Shown here: positions 1 to 8,902 of the stretch, piece by piece
Layout: the number at the start of each line of letters is the position of its first letter
How positions within the stretch are numbered: the first letter of the stretch is position 1
From: Alphaproteobacteria bacterium
Lineage (GTDB): Bacteria > Pseudomonadota > Alphaproteobacteria > UBA3830
Direction of reading: 5' to 3'
DNA length: 40,084 bases
NCBI GenBank assembly: GCA_017649895.1
Contig: JAGCFW010000006.1
Coordinates: 1 to 40,084, forward strand
Notes under the pieces: generated by a model
What the model saw: only the letters and a program-made list of their open reading frames with translations
The model's database searches: none
Told to the model about the DNA's origin: nothing
Program-made: the position numbers and the translations under genes

Positions 1-1
1 G

Positions 2-3000
2 AAGATAAAGGTGGAGATGACCTACAAAGAAGCGGTCACGGAGAAAATCGGCGAGTACAGCGGCGAAAAATGGGGTTTGACACCAGCCGAGGCGTACGCG
101 ATCGTGGAATTTTTGAATAGGCAGGACGAAGGCGCAGAGGTCAACAGCGATGATGTTGAGAAGGAATTGAAAAACAAGCTCAAGAAGGACGTAGACATAG
201 AGTTCGCCAACCTGAATGATTTTGTGGAATATCTGAAAGACGACCTGGAGAAGACGATAGAGGTGGTGAAAACCGACGCGGAGAAGATCGACTATGCGAT
301 CGCCGCCTACTACCCGAGCCACAAGATCAGCGGATTGTCCGATGATGACGCAAAAGCCGCTCTGGTCGAGATCGCGAAGCACCTGAATACGCTGCCGCCG
401 AACTGGAAGACCAAGAGCTCGATCATTATGGAGGAGCTGCAAAACGCAGGGAAAATCCCGAACACGGTCAACCTGAGCTACGACGACTTGGTCGCCTACA
501 TCGAGGCCCTGGACGATGAAAAATACTTCGAGAATAAGCCGATGATCGTCGAGGAGGAACTCACTCTGCGCCAGAGGATTGACGCGCTTCTCCTCCCTGA
601 AACCCCTGAGGCCAAACTCGACGGCGTGGCCTACGACAGCTACCGTCTGGATTCGCTCTTGACAAAGGACGGCGATATCAACGCGAGCGACGTCAAAAAC
701 ACCTGGGCGGACGCGATCACGGCCTCCTTCATGCCGGCCCTGTCCGACGCGAATTCCGGCATATTGAAGCAAGATCCGAACATCCCGACCGTCATCAACA
801 ACGCGGCCGAGACGGAAACCAAGAGCCGAATCGCTACAACCACAGATGGTACGGTTCCGTCGTCGCTGAAAACCGATATCGAAAACTATGTGGATGCGCT
901 CTATGAGGCAAATTCGGCGGATATGGATTCGGCGTTGGATTCGCTTCTCAGCGACGAAAACAAGCTGAGTGTGTTAAATACAACCGAGAGTAGGTCCACA
1001 ATAAACAGCAAAATTCTTACAGATGTCACCGCCAATGGCGACGCGATGAATGCGAAAACCAATAGTGTCTATACCGATTTGCCGGAGATTGTTGAAGCAA
1101 TCCGTCGGTATGCGGTTATGTATGAGATAGGGCAGACTGATCTACAAAACAAGGTGTTGAACGAATATAATCCGTCGACTGGTGGGCCTAAGGCAATTTT
1201 AAGAGACGCTTCAACAGCCAAAATAGTACAAAACGTAGATAATAGCCTAGGTAGAGATTATTTAATTACCTATCTAAGATACAATTATTACATGGTCGAG
1301 GAAAATGGTAAATATCCAAATGCCGTAAGTCAGATTTTAACAGATATAAAAACAGTTAATAAAACGGATCCAAGGGAAAGAGTTAATTATGCGGTGGAAG
1401 ATCTTATAAGAAAACATTATGTGAAATATTTCGTAGATACTACGGAAAAAGAAAGCAATACAGCTCTTCAAACTACATTAAAAAACCGTATTTTAAATGC
1501 ATTTATGAATAAGCAATATACGGATGACGATGGCGTAATAATGAATCTTTCTACTCAAAACGAAAGAATTATGTTTGTGAAAAAGAAAACGCATGCAACC
1601 GCTACATTGAATAGCTTTAAGTGTTTATATATTCCTGAAACTACGGATGGCAACAACAATTGCACGGCTATTCTAAACCGAATTAAGCAAAATAAAAGAT
1701 CAGAAATTGTAAGTATACTTAACCAAGACTTTATACCGTTAGCAGCAAAAAATACGAAAAGTGCTTTTACGACCCCTATTATAGATTACTTTTTTAATTA
1801 TTATGGAGTACATCCTGACATGGTAATTAGAAATGTATATAACATCTACATTGATAATCTCGTAAAATACTGTTTTAACTACGCTTGGGTGCCATCTACG
1901 GATATTTTGGATGAAATAAACGGTTGGCAGAGTTATGTGTCAAGCACCTTTACTAACTCTAATATCCCTGCCTCTATAACGACAGATATTCAGACGAAAA
2001 TCCAAAATGCTCTTAAGAATCTGGGCAGCGGCAAGACATTAAAGGAGGGTCTGAGATCTCAGCTTAACGTATCGGGAACGTCTGCTCTGGTGAACGACGA
2101 GAACGAGTGGCCTGTGGCGAACGGCACATCCGAGATCGACAACTACAAGTACACAGATGCCTTTGATAACAAGACAAAAGTCAACATCCTGGACTACACC
2201 TACGACAAATTGATCGGCGATGTGCGTGCGATCGATGCGAAAACGGCCTATGAGGTGCTGAAAGCTCGGGCGAACGCGACGAACGACGCGGCGATCGATT
2301 CGCTGGTTTCTTCAAATTTGAGGGAGGCGCTGAGGACTGCGATTGCCAATATCACAAGCGCGAGCGGCGTGGAAAGCGCTGCGTCCCAGGTGCTGACGGG
2401 CAACATTACTTCACAGAAGGCGAATACTTCCGACGACGTGAAGGACAGGTACGCGAAAATTTACCGAAGCGTGAACATCGGCTCGAACGCGGTGAACCTC
2501 AGCGGCGCAACGAATGTAACGAATATCAATGCTGCCTTCGATGCTGCGATTTTCAGCACGATGAACGGCTATCTAGCTCCGAACGGAACGGCAGGGATTT
2601 TCGACGGCGTGGAAGGCGGAGTGACAGGCTTTATCGACGTGATCTACGGCACGGATGCGGCTGCTAAAGCGGCGGCGGTCCGACAAGTCGCGATGAACTG
2701 GATAACCGCTCGCGAAGAGGAGTTCAAGGCGGCCGACATCGCCGAGATGCTCAACGATATAAAGGAAACTCGAAATCCGAGCGACCGCCTCAAATATCAG
2801 ATCGAGGCCTACTTGTCGAGCCACAACATAGCCTCTCTGCCGGTGGAGGATGACGCGGCCAAGGCGAAGCTCGTTCAGGTGGTGGAGTATCTGCAAACTC
2901 TGGGCGAAAATGCGACCGTGAAGACGACCGACATCGATATCGTGGCGTTCACTTTCCCTGAGCTTGAGGCGTTTGTCGACCACTTCAAGGGCAAGGAGGA

Positions 3001-5677
3001 CATCCCGAGCACGATTTCCGCCGTCAAGACCGAGGACCAGAAGCTCGACTATGCGGTTGCGGATTACATGAAAAATCACTCGATAGCAGGCCAGACGGAA
3101 GCGGTGATCAGAGAAATCGTGGCGTATCTGGAAGAGCAGGGCAGCGCGACGGTGACGAGCGATGACGTCAAGAATCACCTGGCAGATCAGCATATCATTG
3201 CAGATAAAGATGCACTGACTTTGGATTACCAGAATTTGATTGATCTGAAGAATTGTCTGGCGGCTCAGGACAGAAGCGTATCGACGAACATCGAGCGGAC
3301 AACCGAGGAGCGTGTCCGATACGAGGTCGATGAGTATTTGCGACCGACGAATACTGGCGCAGAGGCGCACACTCTCGGTGATTTGACGCGCGATCAGGCT
3401 TTCGATCTGGCGATGTATCTGAAGGGACTGGAGAACAAAACGGTGTCCGGCGAGGTCGTCCTGGATGCGGTGCCGAGTTTGAGCGGGAAAACCCTGCCTT
3501 ATGAGGATTTGAAGGCTTTCGTCGAGTATCTGACAGATCTCGAGGGGCTGACCGTGACGGTTGTGAGAAACGAATCCGACCTGCGCGACGAGATTAATAC
3601 GATTCTTGCTTCGAACTTCCGCCCTGACAGCGTGGCCGACGGTGTGGCTTTCGACGACACGGTGTTCGACGAACTTATCGGCGGCACAGAGGAGGTAAGC
3701 GGTGCCGACGTCGAGGATATCCTGCTGGCGAAAACCGCGAGCAACGTCTTCTCGGCCAACGCGGATTGGTGGAAGCAAGACGCTGACGCCGTGAGCGATG
3801 CGGCGAGTTTGGACTCGCAGATAACAGCCGTTTTCCCGAACAGCGTTTTGGCGAGTGAGGGCGACGATGGCTACGACACGCTGCAAACGGAAATTGAGTC
3901 CTTTGTGGAAGCCTACAATTCGAGCACCGCGGCCACTGCGGGCAACACCGAATTATCGAATATTTTGACCGAATCCAACAATTTGAGCGCGCTGAACTTA
4001 ACCTCGACGCGAAGCACAATCAAAACTTCCCTCGAAAGCAGCGAAACCGTGAATTCGAAGGTGAACGCCTTCCACAACGCGTTGCAAACCAGCGCTCGCG
4101 GAGTGCGTGATTACGCTTTGGCTTATGTGATGGAGGACGCGGAGTCACGTCAAGATCTTCTCGATCTTACTTCAGCTGATATTGATAGCAAAATAACTAT
4201 CAAACAAAATAATTATGCGAGCAAGATAATAACTGCCATAACGAACAACAAACCTACAGAAGCTAAGAAATATTTGAAAATTTATTTGAAAATTTCTGAT
4301 TTTTATAGAGATCTGGATAGTACACGTATAGAAGGAGAAGGATTAATAGATACAATTTACGAGGAAATCAAAAAGAGCAGCGTAAGTTCATCAGTAGAAC
4401 GAGTACGTAGGGCAATAAAGGATGTGATTCTGGAAAGAATAGAGTCCCTTTTATACAAAACCAATAGTACTGATTTTTCCCAGGGTAAAGAGGTATTCGA
4501 TGTTGAAGAGGAATATTCAAGAGGTAATGATATAGGACGTCATAGTACTACAGTTAGATACGTAAATGCAAACAACGTAGGAAACATTGTTACAGCAATA
4601 AATAACTCAAATATTGATTCAGCTAAAAATTTGATAGAAGCAGAACTGCCATACGGATATAAAGAAGGAAAAAAATTTAGAGGGAATGCTGAGAGTTTGA
4701 AAACTGAAATGATTGGCAAGTATCAAGTTGAGGCGTATGGCAATCCTGAATATAACCAAATTAATGGTTTTGGTCGAATTTACAAGGATCGTGTAGCTTA
4801 TTTCTATTATAATCGAGCATTTATGATATCTGGACTTATGCTGGCTTGGCCGTATTATATTAAAGATACTTTTACGTATAGTAACGTTCCGACAAGTGTT
4901 GGCAGCATGGAAACAGGAATGAAAAATTACATTGCAACAAAAGGAGATAAAACAACCAAAATATCAGCTTTGAAGACGTTTTTAACGGATACTAATAGTC
5001 TTATATGTCTGGCAAGGCTCAAAAACCGCGATTATAATTGGTCAGTAAAAAATGAATCAGGAACAACATGGTACCTTGCACCGGGAGATAAATACGACAG
5101 CACTGATAAATCGGTAACTACCATCAATTACACCTATGGAAATATCAAAACTCCGTTGGATGAAATTGATAAGTCAGCGACTTATGCCGCTTTGGGGAAT
5201 GCCGTGAAAAATACGCGTGTCGGGGCGCTGACCACGGGAGGCGTTTTGAACAGCTCCTTGGCAACCGCCGTGGCGAACAATACTTTGGGAGTCGTGGATT
5301 CCGCAGCCGTGAGGGACGCGATTTATTCGATGCTGGTGGCGAATATCTCTGAATCTGCTGCGAAAGAGGGATTCACGAAAATGTATCGAGGGCGACAGCT
5401 CGGAACTCATACCGTCAGCGGGGACACGCAGTCGGATGTCCGAAATTCTGTCGACAGCCAGATAGCCGCCGGGATAATGAGATATCTCGGTAGGGACATG
5501 ATTCTCAGCGACTATCAAAAATCAGGTTTGGTGACTGCGGTGGATGCGGCTGTGGGAGCGAGTTCGGCGGACCAGCAAAGCGCGATCGCGAATTATCTGC
5601 ACTTTAGCGCGAGCAAAGCCGCAAAAATCGCCGCCATCCTGAACGAGCTGCGCACGGCCGTCAAAGATAAAGATTGA
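2..5677 (+). CDS. Giant two-module repetitive protein, 5' end outside window
   Basis: I do not recognise this family. The frame is open to the window edge (first possible start is GTG at 11), so the N-terminus is probably missing; about 1890 residues are visible. It consists of two homologous halves, about 11-2760 and 2761-5677. Each half opens with acidic helical repeats of about 75-90 residues (two visible in half one, three in half two). These have a pattern like YAVxxYLxxHxIxxL, then DDA...EIVxYL, then VxSDDV, then a tyrosine-containing stretch ending LxAFVEYL. A Ser/Asp/Asn-rich section and an Ala-rich helical end follow. No transmembrane segment or catalytic motif is visible. Composition is mosaic: GC-rich scaffold with AT-rich islands near 1150-2040 and 4150-5160. 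Related sequence recurs at 39845-40084. A large surface or secreted structural protein is possible, but that is inference only. Confidence 0.8.
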   Translation, partial: KIKVEMTYKEAVTEKIGEYSGEKWGLTPAEAYAIVEFLNRQDEGAEVNSDDVEKELKNKLKKDVDIEFANLNDFVEYLKDDLEKTIEVVKTDAEKIDYAIAAYYPSHKISGLSDDDAKAALVEIAKHLNTLPPNWKTKSSIIMEELQNAGKIPNTVNLSYDDLVAYIEALDDEKYFENKPMIVEEELTLRQRIDALLLPETPEAKLDGVAYDSYRLDSLLTKDGDINASDVKNTWADAITASFMPALSDANSGILKQDPNIPTVINNAAETETKSRIATTTDGTVPSSLKTDIENYVDALYEANSADMDSALDSLLSDENKLSVLNTTESRSTINSKILTDVTANGDAMNAKTNSVYTDLPEIVEAIRRYAVMYEIGQTDLQNKVLNEYNPSTGGPKAILRDASTAKIVQNVDNSLGRDYLITYLRYNYYMVEENGKYPNAVSQILTDIKTVNKTDPRERVNYAVEDLIRKHYVKYFVDTTEKESNTALQTTLKNRILNAFMNKQYTDDDGVIMNLSTQNERIMFVKKKTHATATLNSFKCLYIPETTDGNNNCTAILNRIKQNKRSEIVSILNQDFIPLAAKNTKSAFTTPIIDYFFNYYGVHPDMVIRNVYNIYIDNLVKYCFNYAWVPSTDILDEINGWQSYVSSTFTNSNIPASITTDIQTKIQNALKNLGSGKTLKEGLRSQLNVSGTSALVNDENEWPVANGTSEIDNYKYTDAFDNKTKVNILDYTYDKLIGDVRAIDAKTAYEVLKARANATNDAAIDSLVSSNLREALRTAIANITSASGVESAASQVLTGNITSQKANTSDDVKDRYAKIYRSVNIGSNAVNLSGATNVTNINAAFDAAIFSTMNGYLAPNGTAGIFDGVEGGVTGFIDVIYGTDAAAKAAAVRQVAMNWITAREEEFKAADIAEMLNDIKETRNPSDRLKYQIEAYLSSHNIASLPVEDDAAKAKLVQVVEYLQTLGENATVKTTDIDIVAFTFPELEAFVDHFKGKEDIPSTISAVKTEDQKLDYAVADYMKNHSIAGQTEAVIREIVAYLEEQGSATVTSDDVKNHLADQHIIADKDALTLDYQNLIDLKNCLAAQDRSVSTNIERTTEERVRYEVDEYLRPTNTGAEAHTLGDLTRDQAFDLAMYLKGLENKTVSGEVVLDAVPSLSGKTLPYEDLKAFVEYLTDLEGLTVTVVRNESDLRDEINTILASNFRPDSVADGVAFDDTVFDELIGGTEEVSGADVEDILLAKTASNVFSANADWWKQDADAVSDAASLDSQITAVFPNSVLASEGDDGYDTLQTEIESFVEAYNSSTAATAGNTELSNILTESNNLSALNLTSTRSTIKTSLESSETVNSKVNAFHNALQTSARGVRDYALAYVMEDAESRQDLLDLTSADIDSKITIKQNNYASKIITAITNNKPTEAKKYLKIYLKISDFYRDLDSTRIEGEGLIDTIYEEIKKSSVSSSVERVRRAIKDVILERIESLLYKTNSTDFSQGKEVFDVEEEYSRGNDIGRHSTTVRYVNANNVGNIVTAINNSNIDSAKNLIEAELPYGYKEGKKFRGNAESLKTEMIGKYQVEAYGNPEYNQINGFGRIYKDRVAYFYYNRAFMISGLMLAWPYYIKDTFTYSNVPTSVGSMETGMKNYIATKGDKTTKISALKTFLTDTNSLICLARLKNRDYNWSVKNESGTTWYLAPGDKYDSTDKSVTTINYTYGNIKTPLDEIDKSATYAALGNAVKNTRVGALTTGGVLNSSLATAVANNTLGVVDSAAVRDAIYSMLVANISESAAKEGFTKMYRGRQLGTHTVSGDTQSDVRNSVDSQIAAGIMRYLGRDMILSDYQKSGLVTAVDAAVGASSADQQSAIANYLHFSASKAAKIAAILNELRTAVKDKD

Positions 5678-5713
5678 TCGGGGACGGTCCTCGGTTCAAA
5701 ATTTCCCTCGCTC

Positions 5714-5754
5714 GGAGGAAGGGGCTTTAGTTTCAAATCCTTCCCCCTTCCTCC
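5714..5754. terminator. GC-rich inverted repeat after the giant gene
   Basis: A perfect 11-bp inverted repeat (GGAGGAAGGGG at 5714-5724, CCCCTTCCTCC at 5744-5754) with a 19-nt loop lies 37 nt after the stop codon of the giant gene. The following bases are G-rich rather than a T-run, so it is not a textbook intrinsic terminator. It could be a terminator stem, an mRNA 3'-end stabiliser, or a leftover of recombination. Confidence 0.4.
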
Positions 5755-5925
5755 CGGCGGGGGACATAACGGGGTTGATTAAAAAGTTGATTATCCAAAA
5801 AGATCGCTATGAGAACCCGTTCGAATTAAATGAAGTTCGTTATTTTCGATCTTATATATCAGCAACCAATCAGGTGATGACACTCTCTTACTCCCTTGTA
5901 TTCTCTGGAGTTCAGCAACATATGA

Positions 5926-6422
5926 TCTCGATTTTTTTCGGGAAGGGAATCTCCATTACACAGAAAATTTAAAACTTTCTCCAATTTTTTTGCAACGATA
6001 GTCGTTTGGTTTTTGCAAGCATTAGATGTAAAATTGGACCTTGTTGGTACACCTGCGGACAGTATATTGGCAGATCTGGGAGGTTTCATTTCTCCAATAT
6101 TTGCGCCTCTCGGAATTAGCGATTGGAGGATTTTCACTGCATTCATAAGCGGGTTCATAGCGAAAGAAAGTGTGATTAGCACTTTTGCAATACTGCTCGT
6201 CGGAGATGTTTCGCAGATTTCATCGTGTTTTAATCAATTGACCGCCTTTGTGTTTCTAATATTCTCGTTGCTCTATACTCCATGCGTTGCAACGATAGCA
6301 GCCGTAAGAAGAGAGCTCGGAAAAAGATTGCCGCAGGAATAATTTTCGTGCAATGCGCGGTAGCTTGGGTTGTATCATTTTTGGTGTATCAGATTGGGAA
6401 ATTGATTACGTCAGTTTGTTAA
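5926..6422 (+). pseudogene. feoB: feoB remnant, C-terminal part of ferrous iron transporter B
   Basis: The frame from about 5965 to 6342 encodes FeoB-like C-terminal sequence: a hydrophobic segment ending IVVWFLQAL, then DWRIFTAFISGFIAKES, then LLYTPCVATIAAVRRELG. These are hallmark motifs of the FeoB membrane core. The frame then hits TAA at 6340-6342, but the neighbouring frame continues the family's last helix (AWVVSFLVYQIGKLI) to a stop at 6420-6422, so there is a frameshift near 6335-6345. Upstream an in-frame TGA sits at 5923 and there is no G domain. FeoB is normally 600-800 residues with an N-terminal GTPase domain that drives Fe(II) uptake; only the last 150 or so residues survive here. 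This is a dead fragment. Confidence 0.85.
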
Positions 6423-6484
6423 TGTATTTATTTTTTCTTAAGGTTTTATTGTTAGAATACAGAGGGTTTAGCGGAAAACATTTT

Positions 6485-7708
6485 ATGTATAAGTTTCTAG
6501 ATATTATTAAATACGGGTGTTTCGCTCTCAGCTTATTGTTGTGCGGATGTTCTCAATCTCCTATTCCTGAAGAAGAGCTTCGGCTTTCTCTAACGAAAGA
6601 GGAAATTAGTGATATTACGGAGACATTTCAACACATTGAAGGTGCTCCTTTGTTGCATTGTGCTATACAAAGTATAAGATTCGACATTGCTAAAAAGCTC
6701 ATCTTACAAGGAGCTGATGTAAATGCTGAAGATAAGCAGGGAAGAACGCCTTTATTTTATTTCGGATTGACTCAAAGAGATCCGAACGATTATGATTTCG
6801 ATTTTAGATCCATGGGAGAGTTTATGATAGAACACGGTGCTGATATTAATCACCGGGATCACGAAGGGAATACTCCTCTCCACACAACCATTGAAAACTC
6901 AAGAATAGCGGAATTGTTAATATTGAAAGGAGTAGCTGTAAATACGAAAAGTAAAGATGGACTCACTCCACTTCACTGGGCTGCATATGACTATAGATTT
7001 GATAGGTATGATCGTCCAACTAAAAGTATAAAACTCTTACTGAATGCAAACGTAGATGTAAATGTTCAAGATAACAAAGGTCAAACTCCTTTGCATTACG
7101 CGGTGAAAAGTGACAATTACAAAGCATGTGAATTACTTTTAAAAAATGGCGCAAATATAGACATTAAGGATAATCGTGGCAATACTCCTTTAGGTATAGC
7201 TAGAAAAGAATATCGTTTCGATTTGATGTGTTTACTATCTGATACTAAAGGAAACGAAAAAGTAGAATTTATTAATTTTTTTAAGGCGATCAATCACGAT
7301 GATATATCGTATATAAAGTATATCAATAAAGAAACAATAGATTCATTTATAAAAAAATACGCAGTATCTCCATTAATTCTTGCGGTAATGATGAATAAAG
7401 TGAAAGTTGCTAAATTTTTGATATCGCGAGGTGCTGATGTTACGGGAGAATGCAGCTTGCCACGAGATTACCAATATTTTTTAGGTGACAATTATGTAGA
7501 TGTCGAATTCTACGGTAACTTCGGATGGACGCTCCTACATATTGCCGTAAGTAAAAGCATGGAGAATGACGACGATCCAGAAATGGTAAAACTTCTTGCG
7601 AATAAACGAACCGTAAATATAAAGGATATAATTGGGCGTACTCCTTTATCTTTGGCTAAACCCAACAGTGAGATAAGCAAAATATTAATAGCGAACGGCG
7701 CAAAATAG
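6485..7708 (+). CDS. Ankyrin-repeat lipoprotein
   Basis: The protein has 407 residues. The open frame extends back to 6353, but those codons overlap the feoB remnant. ATG 6485 gives a clean lipoprotein signal: a short basic start, a hydrophobic stretch ALSLLLCGC with a lipobox-like LCGC, then a Ser/Gln/Pro/Glu-rich tether. Five consecutive ankyrin repeats follow, with typical GxTPLHxA and GADVN motifs. A less regular spacer follows, then about two or three more repeats reaching the C-terminus. Some repeats carry insertions rich in Asp/Tyr/Arg. Ankyrin repeats bind proteins. A lipidated, surface- or periplasm-facing scaffold is the simplest reading, and host interaction is inference. No strong ribosome binding site is visible. 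Confidence 0.88.
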   Translation: MYKFLDIIKYGCFALSLLLCGCSQSPIPEEELRLSLTKEEISDITETFQHIEGAPLLHCAIQSIRFDIAKKLILQGADVNAEDKQGRTPLFYFGLTQRDPNDYDFDFRSMGEFMIEHGADINHRDHEGNTPLHTTIENSRIAELLILKGVAVNTKSKDGLTPLHWAAYDYRFDRYDRPTKSIKLLLNANVDVNVQDNKGQTPLHYAVKSDNYKACELLLKNGANIDIKDNRGNTPLGIARKEYRFDLMCLLSDTKGNEKVEFINFFKAINHDDISYIKYINKETIDSFIKKYAVSPLILAVMMNKVKVAKFLISRGADVTGECSLPRDYQYFLGDNYVDVEFYGNFGWTLLHIAVSKSMENDDDPEMVKLLANKRTVNIKDIIGRTPLSLAKPNSEISKILIANGAK

Positions 7709-7737
7709 GATTAAAAAGGGGAATAAAAATCTTTTTC

Positions 7738-7760
7738 AACCCCAATAATGGAATAAAAAG
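7738..7760 (+). repeat. Left terminal inverted repeat of the IS982-like element
   Basis: This 23-bp end starts AACCCCAATAATGG and matches the reverse complement of 8673-8695 at 20 of 23 positions. Confidence 0.8.
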
Positions 7761-7811
7761 CTTGAAACAGAGGAAAGGCTAAGCTCCGAAAAAAAGAGTA
7801 GGAACTCAGCC

Positions 7812-8687
7812 ATGAAAAGAGATATCACGAGATTATTTTGTTTAGTAGATGATTTTTTGAAAGCCTTGGAAGAAGAGAGGGAAAAGAAGCAAATCGAAGA
7901 CGGAAAAAAGCCGAGAAAACCGACATGAACTCCGGGATTAACGGAAAGTGAAATAACCACGATAGTGCTGATGTTTCAGGAAGCTCCGTGTCGCAATTTT
8001 AAGTATTTTTACAAGTCATATTTGCAGCAATATAAGCCAGAATTTCCGAAAATGCCGGGTTACGAAGGATTTGTTGCGCTGATGCCTCGAATATTATATT
8101 TTTAATGCTGTTATTTTGCTGTACTTTGAGGAAGAGAAGCAAGATCGCATACATCGATTCGACATCTTTGAACGTGTGCCATCCGAAGAGAATTTACAGG
8201 GACAAAGTTTTCAAAGGACTCGCTGAGAGAGGGAAATCGACGAAGGGTTGGTTTTTCGGGTTCAAATTACACATTGATGCTAAGGGAAATTTAATGAACG
8301 AAAAACTTACAAAAGGCAACGTGGATGATCGGTCTGTGGTGCCTCAAATGACAGCAAATATGAGGGGATTTTTGTTTGCGGACAAAGGTTACATCAGCAA
8401 GGATTTGTTTCTTTGTTTGATGGCTCGAGGGTTGAAAATAATCACGGGTATAAAACGCTCAAATGAAAAATATTTTGATATCGTTCGAAGAGAAAATTCT
8501 TCTGCGCAAACGCTCTCTAGTTGAGATGGTTTTCGATTATCTCAAAAACAAATTCATGCTCGAATACTTCCGGCATAGATCCTTTATAAACATGCTCGTG
8601 CACATCATTTTTACACTTACTGCCTATCAGTTAAAGCCTTCTAGCCCCTCGGTTTCTGGGCACTACATCCCTCTTTCTAATCCATAA
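7812..8687 (+). pseudogene. IS982-family DDE transposase, inactivated
   Basis: Read across frames, the sequence follows the IS982 transposase. The N-terminus has DITRLFCLVDDF, then LTESEITTIV. The catalytic core has YIDSTSLNVC, GWFFGFKLH, LTKGNVDDR and ADKGYISKDLF, and the C-terminus has LLRKRSLVEMVFDYLKN and RHRSFIN. Three lesions break it: an in-frame TGA at 7926-7928 (probably from an Arg CGA codon), a 1-nt frameshift at the T5 run near 8099-8103 just before TAA 8103-8105, and another frameshift in an A-rich stretch around 8487-8507. No single product can contain the whole catalytic domain, so the element cannot move on its own. Confidence 0.88.
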
Positions 8688-8695
8688 TTGGGGTT
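8673..8695 (-). repeat. Right terminal inverted repeat of the IS982-like element
   Basis: Its reverse complement begins AACCCCAATTATGG and pairs with the left end at 7738-7760 (three mismatches). Confidence 0.8.
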
Positions 8696-8902
8696 AATAA
8701 GACAGATTTTTTTTGAGAAAAGTGGAGTTTTGAAAAATTTGCTGAATACCGTTGCCATTTTCTTTCCGATTAACATTTTTCACAGTATCTCATAATTGTC
8801 TCGGTTTTTTAATTGCTGTCTGGACAGAATTTTATTCCATCAAATGCGGCGTAGGGGTGGCAAAAACAGACGGGCGGATATTATTCGGTTTGATGCGTTC
8901 GA

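Larger units (their letters stand above)
7738..8695 (+). mobile_element. Decayed IS982-family insertion sequence
   Basis: A 958-bp element is bounded by 23-bp imperfect terminal inverted repeats (7738-7760 and 8673-8695, 20 of 23 matching, both beginning AACCCCAAT at the outer end). It contains a broken transposase of the IS982 type. I see no matching direct repeat immediately outside the ends, so the target duplication has eroded or the element was rearranged. The length fits IS982-family elements of roughly 1 kb. Confidence 0.85.

Noticed and set aside
2573-3886. 437-codon open frame on the minus strand
   Set aside because: It is antisense to the GC-rich part of the giant repeat gene; the product is Arg/His/Ile-rich without motifs, as expected of a shadow frame.
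5775-5972. 65-codon frame between the giant gene and the feoB remnant
   Set aside because: TTG start without ribosome binding site and no recognisable motif; it overlaps the feoB remnant in another frame.
8095-8110. Programmed frameshift at the T5 run of the transposase
   Set aside because: Two more lesions (TGA 7926 and a later frameshift) are present, so decay is the simpler explanation.
7725-8705. Target-site duplication of the IS element
   Set aside because: The bases just outside 7738 and 8695 do not match each other.
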